Shown: positions 33,779-40,392 of the stretch, piece after piece
Layout of the letters: the number at the start of each line of letters is the position of its first letter
Numbering within the stretch: position 1 is the first letter of the stretch
NCBI GenBank assembly: GCA_035374585.1
Contig: DAOSPF010000023.1
Coordinates: forward strand, 1 to 47,966
DNA from: JAKPQD01 sp029572965
GTDB taxonomy: Bacteria > Bacteroidota > Bacteroidia > Bacteroidales > DTGW01
Length of the DNA: 47,966 nt
Direction of reading: 5' to 3'
Program-made: the position numbers and the translations under genes
Notes under the pieces: model-generated
The model's input: only the letters and a program-made list of their open reading frames with translations
What the model was told of the DNA's origin: nothing
Databases searched by the model: none

Positions 33779-34975
33779 TTAACGCCTTCTTCCGCCTCCT
33801 GAATTTCCACTTGATGAGCGGGAACTTCCAGAATTTGTTGGCGCAGAATATGAGCCACTGTTTGAGTTATTTGTTTCGCGGCGATAAACAGGCTGACTGT
33901 TCGAATAGTTTCCAGATGAACTGTTTGAAGAAGGGGTGTAACTTTCAGAACGTCTGCGGGGAGCCTGATTAACATCTGTATTGTTTTCGCTGCTTGTGCT
34001 TTGTCTTCTGTTGTATGTATTGTTATCTGTGGAGTTTGAATACCTTCTGGTTACAACACTGTTATTATTAGAAGTCTGTGATGGAGGCAATGTATAAGCC
34101 GGAGTATTACTATATCTTCGGGTACTCGATTGTGTATTGTCATATTGCGTATATCTTGTACTGCTGGTTGCTGAACGCCTTGATACTGCTGTATTGTTTT
34201 CAGCAGTGGTAATTACATCCCTGCGGCTTATGCCATTGGTGCCAGAGTACTGGTTAGTCAAATAATTGGCCCCTCGCCTTGTCCCATGGTAAAAATCGGC
34301 TCCGGAGTATCGGCCTCCATAGTATTTTGTAGATTTATCGTTGATATTTGCAAAACCTCCGGCTCGCCTGCCCGGTGTATAGTTATAATTACCTCTTGGC
34401 CTGTAATAGTTGTCGCTATAATAATAACCATCATAAAAACCATGATAATAGCCATGATAATATGGAAATCCATAATATCCGTAGTAATAAGGGTAATACC
34501 AATAAAACCCCAATGACCATGAATAATAGCCATAGCTAAACCCAAAATAAGGGTATCCCCAGCCATAATTGTAAAAGTAAGGATCGTAATAATAATATCC
34601 GTAAGGATAATAATAATCAAAATAGAAACTGCGGTAACGCCAGAACCTGTCAGGGTCTTCCTGAACATAATAATTATTTACATATACATTGGATGAGTCG
34701 TATGTAATAGTGGTTAAGTCAGGTTGATTAGCCACTTCTGCTGTGTTATTTTTTGCTTTTACATTAGATTTACTATAATCTCCATCGCGTAAGGCCCTAT
34801 ATTTTTCGTAATTGGTCATTCCGGATGTGTCAACCGCCGGAACAGCAACTACTGCATTGGATTTATCTTTGGATGGCATATAGTATAAGTCATCCTGGGC
34901 AATGGTATTTAATCCAAAGCCAAGTAAAATGACAGACGCAAGTATGCCGCTGATTTTAAACTGAATTGTTTTCAT
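33779..34975 (-). CDS. Exported tyrosine-rich low-complexity protein
   Basis: This is a 398-residue protein with a signal peptide (about 1-26, ending NTIAQ). Residues about 115-205 are extremely rich in tyrosine with Gly, Pro, Phe and Trp; roughly 40 percent of this stretch is Tyr. The C-terminal half is rich in Ser, Asn, Arg and Thr and ends in SGNSGGGRRR. No enzyme domain or sorting domain was recognised. Such composition suggests a disordered or cross-linkable extracellular or periplasmic material, which is inference. The start has an unusually good ribosome-binding site, AAGGAG, 6 bases upstream. It lies between uvrA and the FadL-like gene on the same strand. Confidence 0.8.
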   Translation of the reverse strand: MKTIQFKISGILASVILLGFGLNTIAQDDLYYMPSKDKSNAVVAVPAVDTSGMTNYEKYRALRDGDYSKSNVKAKNNTAEVANQPDLTTITYDSSNVYVNNYYVQEDPDRFWRYRSFYFDYYYPYGYYYYDPYFYNYGWGYPYFGFSYGYYSWSLGFYWYYPYYYGYYGFPYYHGYYHGFYDGYYYSDNYYRPRGNYNYTPGRRAGGFANINDKSTKYYGGRYSGADFYHGTRRGANYLTNQYSGTNGISRRDVITTAENNTAVSRRSATSSTRYTQYDNTQSSTRRYSNTPAYTLPPSQTSNNNSVVTRRYSNSTDNNTYNRRQSTSSENNTDVNQAPRRRSESYTPSSNSSSGNYSNSQPVYRRETNNSNSGSYSAPTNSGSSRSSSGNSGGGRRR

Positions 34976-35034
34976 AGTTTGCTCCTTTCCGTGTTAGTCT
35001 TCATATATATACTCAAAAACTATGCCTTTGTTCA

Positions 35035-37836
35035 TTATTGTAGCTTATTTTTGATGAATCTGCCTGTGTAAGAGTTGCGTTCGTTTATCAAATTTTCAGG
35101 AGTTCCTTCAAAAACAATATTTCCGCCATTATCGCCTCCTTCTGGCCCCAAGTCAATAATCCAGTCGCCATATTTTATTACCTCCGGGTTATGCTCAATA
35201 ATAATTAACGAATGTCCATGCGAAATTAGTGCATCAAAAGCATCTAAAAGTTTTTTTATGTCGTGAAAATGTAATCCAGTAGTTGGTTCATCAAAGATAA
35301 ACAGGGTAGGGCCTTGCAGGCTGTTTTCTTTGCTCAGGTAACTTGCCAGTTTCACGCGTTGGCTTTCACCTCCTGATAGTGTTGATGAGGACTGTCCAAG
35401 TTTGATGTAGCCCAAACCAACATTAAAAAGTGGTTGCAATTTTTCAACTATTTTATTCTGTGTAGCTCCTTTTTTATCAGAAAAAAACTGGATAGCTTCT
35501 TCTACTGTCATTTCAAGCACTTCGTAGATATTTTTGCCATGATACCTGATTTCCAGGATGTCGTCTTTAAAACGCATCCCTTTGCAATTTTCGCAAACTA
35601 GCGTAACATCTGGCATAAACTGCATTTCTACTTTTATATGTCCATCGCCCTGGCACACTTCGCATCGTCCCCCTTCTACATTAAAAGAAAAATGGGTGGG
35701 TGTAAATCCGTTATGAACGGCTTCTGGCACACTGGCGTATAACTTACGTATTTCGTCATAAGCTTTCAAAAAGGTAACCGGGTTGGAACGGCTCGAACGT
35801 CCAATCGGATTTTGGTCCACATATTCAATACCGCTGATGAGGTGAATATCCCCCTCGATTTTGTTAAAATTTCCCGGTTTGGCTATTTCTGCATTTAAAA
35901 CCCTGCTCAATGCTGGGTACAATATGCCTTTTACAAGGGAAGATTTGCCTGAGCCGCTAACACCGGTCACAACAGTCATTACATGCAAAGGGAATTTTAC
36001 ATCAATGCCTTTCAGGTTATTTTCCCTCGCTCCGGTCAGTTTTATGAAGCTGTTCCATTTTCTGCGTGAATGGGGTACTTCAATTTTTTCTTTTCCGGTC
36101 AGATAGGCGGCAGTAAGGCTTTCTTTGTTTTTTTCAAGCTGTTGGTGGTTACCTTCAAATATTACTTTACCTCCCAAGCGTCCGGCAAAAGGCCCCATGT
36201 CGATGATATGGTCGGCAGCCCGCATGATTTCCTCGTCATGTTCGACAACCACTACGGTATTGCCAAGGTTTTTAAGGTTTTGCAAAACCTTTATCAAAAG
36301 GTCTGTATCTCGCGAATGTAAGCCAATACTGGGTTCGTCAAGAATATAGAGAGAGCCTGTAAGGCAGCTTCCAAGTGCCGTTGCAAGGTTGATACGTTGC
36401 GATTCGCCGCCAGATAAGGTTGAAGATGTCCTGTTAAGGGTCAAATACCCTAATCCAACGTCGAGGAGAAAGTTGATGCGGTTCTTTATTTCTGTCAAGA
36501 GCCTTCCGGCTACTTTGTTTTCGTAATCAGTCAACTGTATGGTGTCAAAGAAAGCTTTGAGTGCTGAAATAGGCATTAACACAAGCTCTGAAATTGATTT
36601 GCCTCCAACTTTTACATAATGGGCTTCGGGTTTGAGCCTTGAGCCTAAACAAGCAGGGCAGGTAGTTTTTCCCCTAAAACGGGCGAGCATCACGCGGTTT
36701 TGTATTTTATAGCTTGATTCTTCAAGGTATTTAAAAAAATTGTTAATGCCTTCGAAGTACTTGTTGCCATTCCAAAGAACATCTATTTGTTCCTTTGTAA
36801 GGTCTGAATAAGCTCTGTGTATTGGGAAATCAAATTTTGAAGCCGCATTGATAAGATCTTGTTTCCATTGGCCGGAGCTTTCGCCTCGCCAACATGCCAC
36901 AGCATCTTCATACACTGATAAACTTTTGTCAGGTATCACCAGCTCAGGGTCAATGCCAATGGTTTTACCATATCCATCGCAGACAGGACAAGCCCCAAGC
37001 GGACTGTTGAATGAAAACATGTGAACGCTGGGTTCTTCAAAGGCTACACCATCTTCTTCAAAACGAATGGAAAATTCGTTCCATTTGCGGTCAGATAAGG
37101 TAAAAACAAAACATTGCCCTTTGCCTATTAGCAGGGCAGACTGGGTCGAGTCGCCGCAACGCTCTCTAAATTCTTCATTGTCAGAGGTAATCAGACGGTC
37201 AACAATCAGGTTTATCGTTAGGTACTTTTTTGCATGGGCAATAGCCTCGATATCGTCAACCTGTTTGATATCTTCGCCTACTAACATTCTGGAAAGCCCT
37301 TCTTTTTTGAATTCCAATAACTGGCCTTCAATATTTTTATCTTGCAGCGGCACTTTGGCAATAAGCAAAATCTTTTGGTCCAAAGGGAGCGACAATATAA
37401 AGTTTACCACGTCTGTTACCGAGTGTTTTCGGACAACGTTGCCTGTTTTGGGTGATATTGTTTGTCCAATGCGGGCAAAGAGCAACTTGAGGTATTCATA
37501 TATTTCTGTAGATGTACCAACTGTTGAACGAGGGTTTACCGAGTTTACCTTTTGTTCAATGGCAATAGCAGGCGGAATACCATGTATAAAATCAACTTCG
37601 GGTTTCTGCATCCGGCCTAAAAATTGACGAGCATAAGCCGATAAGCTCTCAACATACCGTCTTTGTCCTTCGGCATAAAGCGTATCAAATGCAAGCGAGG
37701 ATTTGCCTGAACCAGAAAGCCCGGTGATAACAACAAGCTTGTTGCGTGGTATTTCTACAGTTACATTTTGTAAATTGTTTACCCGGGTCCCCTTGATTGT
37801 AATTGATTGATTATATTGTTTTTGCAAATTTGACAT
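35035..37836 (-). CDS. uvrA: Excinuclease ABC subunit A
   Basis: This is the 933-residue damage-recognition ATPase of nucleotide excision repair. It has two ABC modules, with Walker A GLSGSGKSSLAFDT near residue 40 and GVSGSGKSSLVKG in the second half. Both ABC signatures appear as TLSGGESQRI/VKLA. Zinc modules are CPVCDGYG, CPACLGSR and CEVCQGDG...CENCKG. Two DEP-type Walker B motifs (LDEPSIGLHSRD and FDEPTTGLHFHD) are present. Length is normal. It is divergent from the ECF sigma factor. UvrB and UvrC are not in the window. Confidence 0.97.
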   Translation of the reverse strand: MSNLQKQYNQSITIKGTRVNNLQNVTVEIPRNKLVVITGLSGSGKSSLAFDTLYAEGQRRYVESLSAYARQFLGRMQKPEVDFIHGIPPAIAIEQKVNSVNPRSTVGTSTEIYEYLKLLFARIGQTISPKTGNVVRKHSVTDVVNFILSLPLDQKILLIAKVPLQDKNIEGQLLEFKKEGLSRMLVGEDIKQVDDIEAIAHAKKYLTINLIVDRLITSDNEEFRERCGDSTQSALLIGKGQCFVFTLSDRKWNEFSIRFEEDGVAFEEPSVHMFSFNSPLGACPVCDGYGKTIGIDPELVIPDKSLSVYEDAVACWRGESSGQWKQDLINAASKFDFPIHRAYSDLTKEQIDVLWNGNKYFEGINNFFKYLEESSYKIQNRVMLARFRGKTTCPACLGSRLKPEAHYVKVGGKSISELVLMPISALKAFFDTIQLTDYENKVAGRLLTEIKNRINFLLDVGLGYLTLNRTSSTLSGGESQRINLATALGSCLTGSLYILDEPSIGLHSRDTDLLIKVLQNLKNLGNTVVVVEHDEEIMRAADHIIDMGPFAGRLGGKVIFEGNHQQLEKNKESLTAAYLTGKEKIEVPHSRRKWNSFIKLTGARENNLKGIDVKFPLHVMTVVTGVSGSGKSSLVKGILYPALSRVLNAEIAKPGNFNKIEGDIHLISGIEYVDQNPIGRSSRSNPVTFLKAYDEIRKLYASVPEAVHNGFTPTHFSFNVEGGRCEVCQGDGHIKVEMQFMPDVTLVCENCKGMRFKDDILEIRYHGKNIYEVLEMTVEEAIQFFSDKKGATQNKIVEKLQPLFNVGLGYIKLGQSSSTLSGGESQRVKLASYLSKENSLQGPTLFIFDEPTTGLHFHDIKKLLDAFDALISHGHSLIIIEHNPEVIKYGDWIIDLGPEGGDNGGNIVFEGTPENLINERNSYTGRFIKNKLQ

Positions 37837-37865
37837 AGCGTAAAAATGAAAAATTGTAAGCGCTT

Positions 37866-37873
37866 CAAAGGTA
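37866..37873 (-). promoter_or_regulatory. -7 box of uvrA
   Basis: On the minus strand TACCTTTG is an exact TAnnTTTG match, 30 bases before the uvrA start. A -33 TTG is not evident; TTTC lies at about that distance. Confidence 0.5.
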
Positions 37874-37981
37874 AAAATTTTGCTGATAAGAAATTTTTAT
37901 TTATTTTCGACTCCTAATTTAAAATTTGAATGCCTATCGGAAAAAGTTTACGCTACTAAAACAAATCTTGCTAATTAAAAA

Positions 37982-37989
37982 AAGGAGGT
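37982..37989 (+). promoter_or_regulatory. Strong Shine-Dalgarno deciding the GTG start of the sigma factor
   Basis: AAGGAGGT ends 4 bases before a GTG at 37994. It is a near-perfect complement to the 16S rRNA tail, rare in this window, and supports the GTG start. Confidence 0.75.
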
Positions 37990-37993
37990 AGTC

Positions 37994-38581
37994 GTGAACT
38001 ATACTGTTTTTTCTGATCAAGAGTTGATCAATTCGTTTATTGCAGGCAATAATGAAGCCCTTGAGGTTTTATTTTTACGTCACAAGGATAAAGTCTATAG
38101 TTATATTTATATCACAGTGCGAAACAAATCACTGGCAGAGGATATTTTTCAGGATACCTTCATCAAAGTCCTCAATTCATTGAAAGAAGGCAGGTATAAC
38201 GAACATGGAAAGTTTTTAGGATGGGTACTTCGTATTGCCCATAATCTTATCATTGACCATTTTCGTAAGGTGAAGCAGATGAGCTTTGTTTCAGACGACA
38301 TATTATCAGGATGTTCATCGCATAATAAAAATCATTTTGATAAAAATGTTGAAGATGCTATGGTAAAAGAGCAGATATACAGCGATGCCAAACGTATGAT
38401 TGAATTTTTGCCGGCAGAACAGCGTGAAGTTGTGTTGCTTCGTATTTTTGGCGATTTGAGCTTTAAAGAAATAGCAGATATGACCCAGGTTAGTTTGAAC
38501 ACTGCATTAGGCCGAATGAGATATGCTTTAATTAATTTGCGAAAATTGGCTGAGAAACATAAAATTATTTTAGAAGAATAA
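37994..38581 (+). CDS. ECF-type RNA polymerase sigma factor
   Basis: This is a 195-residue sigma-70 family factor with only regions 2 and 4. Region 2 includes DKVYSYIYITVRNKSLAEDIFQDTFIKVL and FLGWVLRIAHNLIIDHFRK. Region 4 includes LPAEQREVVLLRIFGDLSFKEIADMTQVSLNTALGRMRYAL, a helix-turn-helix. It starts with GTG behind a strong ribosome-binding site. The gene downstream is a 61-residue acidic protein, where an anti-sigma factor would often be found. No membrane anti-sigma (FecR-like) gene is present, so it is not a classic SusCD-type iron or glycan regulator. Confidence 0.93.
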   Translation: MNYTVFSDQELINSFIAGNNEALEVLFLRHKDKVYSYIYITVRNKSLAEDIFQDTFIKVLNSLKEGRYNEHGKFLGWVLRIAHNLIIDHFRKVKQMSFVSDDILSGCSSHNKNHFDKNVEDAMVKEQIYSDAKRMIEFLPAEQREVVLLRIFGDLSFKEIADMTQVSLNTALGRMRYALINLRKLAEKHKIILEE

Positions 38582-38645
38582 TTTAACCTATAAATACTAT
38601 TGGGTAACTTGTTGCGTTGGTACATTATAAAACTTAAACAAAAAG

Positions 38646-38831
38646 ATGCCTATGCAACAAACCTCTACACTTTTTTTTATTGAAGACAATACCGACGACA
38701 GCCATATAGAATTCATGCATTCGCTGTTGCTTAATTCAGAGTTTGATGGCTTTATTTCGGTGGACGAACTAACTTATCAAGCCCCGCAGCGGGTAACAAA
38801 TTATGTACTTCAGCTGATACGAAACAGCTGA
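38646..38831 (+). CDS. Small acidic protein following the sigma factor
   Basis: This is a 61-residue soluble protein, MPMQQTSTLFFIEDNTDD at the start and APQRVTNYVLQLIRNS at the end. It has no membrane helix, Cys/His zinc motif or known domain that I recognise. A second ATG two codons in is an alternative start. It lies 64 bases after the sigma factor, and a strong terminator follows its stop directly, so it is very probably the second gene of that transcript. A role as a partner or antagonist of the sigma factor is a guess from position. Confidence 0.65.
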   Translation: MPMQQTSTLFFIEDNTDDSHIEFMHSLLLNSEFDGFISVDELTYQAPQRVTNYVLQLIRNS

Positions 38832-38835
38832 TAAT

Positions 38836-38866
38836 AAAAAAGCCGGTTTTTGAAGCCGGCTTTTTT
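38836..38866. terminator. Bidirectional terminator after the sigma operon
   Basis: AAAAAAGCCGG (38836-38846) pairs with CCGGCTTTTTT (38856-38866), an 11-base-pair stem with A and T tracts on either side. It serves both the sigma operon and the convergent T9SS cargo gene. Confidence 0.9.
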
Positions 38867-38879
38867 GTCGTTTTTTTAA

Positions 38880-39896
38880 TTACTGCTTGATAATCTTGTG
38901 CGTATAGCTTCTTTCGTTATTGCTGATTTTCAGATAATAAATGCCATATTTCATCCCAAGTTCTTCTGTCGATAAGCTAAGGTTGACATCCCCTGCACTG
39001 TATTTTTGTTTAGAAATGATTGATTTTACAAATTTCCCGGAGGCATCGTACAAATCAACGCTCAGTTTTTGTTGAGAGCTCAACTTGCATGAAATATTTA
39101 TCACTTCTTCACAAGGATTGGGAAATACTTTTGTAGTAGAAATAAACTCTGGGGTTTCAACAGCAGTAGGGCTTTTCTTGCTGGTCGTAACATTAGCAAA
39201 TAAAGCTGTTTCGGCAGTATATTCTTGCGCTTGGGTAACATATTTAATGATAACAAGAACAGGATATCTTAAATCTTCAGCATACCAGCGGTATGTAATT
39301 TCTTTAATCGGCGTACTGTTAGTGTATTCAATAGTCCTGACCTGCTTAACCCTCAAAACATTGTCAATAGTAACATCGTTGGGCAAGAGCAGCGTTCCGG
39401 TAGCATCACCATATATTTCGTATTGTCCGTTAATGGCAACAGAACTATTGCCCGAGGTTTGAGTCCCTGAATAGTAACCTGTAACTTTATTTCCATAAGA
39501 AAAAGGAAATTTCAGTTTTAGAAAAGGTTTGTCATAGCGGGTTACAGTATTACCACAAACGCTACCATATTGCAACATCTTATCTTTACTGGTATTGAAG
39601 TAAAAAAGGTTGCCAAATTCTTCCAAAACAAAATTTGAGTTGTCGATTTTTACATCGCTGGCAATGTTTTCGGGGGCATACATGTGACTGGTAAGGTCTT
39701 TATCAGATTTTTCAAGTGTTGTAAAATCCCAGATAACATTTTCTCCGGCAAGGCCTTCATTGGCATTTTTCATCAGGTTGAAATGGTGCGAATCGCCAGG
39801 CCTGAAGCTGTGTTTTTCTGAGGTCAGCTTTGTCTGGCCAAAAAATATTGCTGAACTTGCCAGCAAAACAGAGGATAGTAAAAATATCTTTCTCAT
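38880..39896 (-). CDS. T9SS-secreted protein of unknown function
   Basis: This is a 338-residue protein with a signal peptide (about 1-20, MRKIFLLSSVLLASSAIFFG). Residues about 25-245 form a beta-rich region without a recognised domain. A type A T9SS C-terminal sorting domain follows from about residue 258: KVFPNPCEEVINISCKL, then VDLYDASGKFV and YGIYYLKISNNE. It should be secreted or anchored on the cell surface through the Por system. It has its own consensus promoter and is not in the operon of the receiver gene upstream. Confidence 0.87.
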   Translation of the reverse strand: MRKIFLLSSVLLASSAIFFGQTKLTSEKHSFRPGDSHHFNLMKNANEGLAGENVIWDFTTLEKSDKDLTSHMYAPENIASDVKIDNSNFVLEEFGNLFYFNTSKDKMLQYGSVCGNTVTRYDKPFLKLKFPFSYGNKVTGYYSGTQTSGNSSVAINGQYEIYGDATGTLLLPNDVTIDNVLRVKQVRTIEYTNSTPIKEITYRWYAEDLRYPVLVIIKYVTQAQEYTAETALFANVTTSKKSPTAVETPEFISTTKVFPNPCEEVINISCKLSSQQKLSVDLYDASGKFVKSIISKQKYSAGDVNLSLSTEELGMKYGIYYLKISNNERSYTHKIIKQ

Positions 39897-39924
39897 AAAA
39901 TTCAGGGTTTTTATTTAATAAAAT

Positions 39925-39956
39925 CAAAGTTAATGAGAAATAAGCTTTAATACAAA
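39925..39956 (-). promoter_or_regulatory. Promoter of the T9SS cargo gene
   Basis: On the minus strand TTTG (39953-39956), 20 bases of spacer and an exact TAACTTTG (39925-39932) match the Bacteroidetes consensus at normal spacing, 28 bases before the start. Confidence 0.75.
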
Positions 39957-39981
39957 TTGCAGGTCAAATTTAACTTAAATA

Positions 39982-40389
39982 TCATATTGAAGAAGAAACT
40001 GGTACAAAGTTTTCGATAAGGGCTTTTTTCAATTGTTCAGGTGTGTATGGCTTGTAAATAGCGGCATTTATTTTACTTGCTTTAAGTTTATTTTCTAAAT
40101 TGGGGTCTTCAGACGCTGACACTACTATTATTGGCGTATTTTGATTCTTCTCAGCAGATGACCTTATAAAGCTGGCTATTTCCCAGCCATCCAAAACAGG
40201 AATGTTTAAATCGAGCAATACAACATCAAAGTTTTCTTGCCCTAACAGCGTTATGGCTGATTGTCCGTCTGTAGCAATGGAATAAATCATCCCGAATGAA
40301 TCTAAGCATCTTTTTGCAATAAGCAGGTTTAACTGGTTGTCTTCTACGATTAAAACCTTTTTACCATTAAGAATTGCTGCGTCATTCAT
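39982..40389 (-). CDS. Stand-alone response-regulator receiver domain
   Basis: This is a 135-residue CheY-like receiver with no output domain. The acidic pair is in VLIVEDNQ, the phosphoacceptor is D60 in VVLLDLNIPVLDGWE, the switch Ser is in IIVVSAS and the conserved Lys is K113 in IYKPY. The sequence is like the receiver domains of hybrid histidine kinases. It starts 3 bases after the stop of a PAS/GAF sensor, so the two are surely co-transcribed. It must obtain phosphate from a kinase encoded elsewhere. Confidence 0.93.
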   Translation of the reverse strand: MNDAAILNGKKVLIVEDNQLNLLIAKRCLDSFGMIYSIATDGQSAITLLGQENFDVVLLDLNIPVLDGWEIASFIRSSAEKNQNTPIIVVSASEDPNLENKLKASKINAAIYKPYTPEQLKKALIENFVPVSSSI

Positions 40390-40392
40390 ATT

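Noticed and set aside
34258..34668. 136-codon second frame within the tyrosine-rich gene
   Set aside because: The Ile/Met/Thr-rich product is a by-product of repeated tyrosine codons read in another frame.
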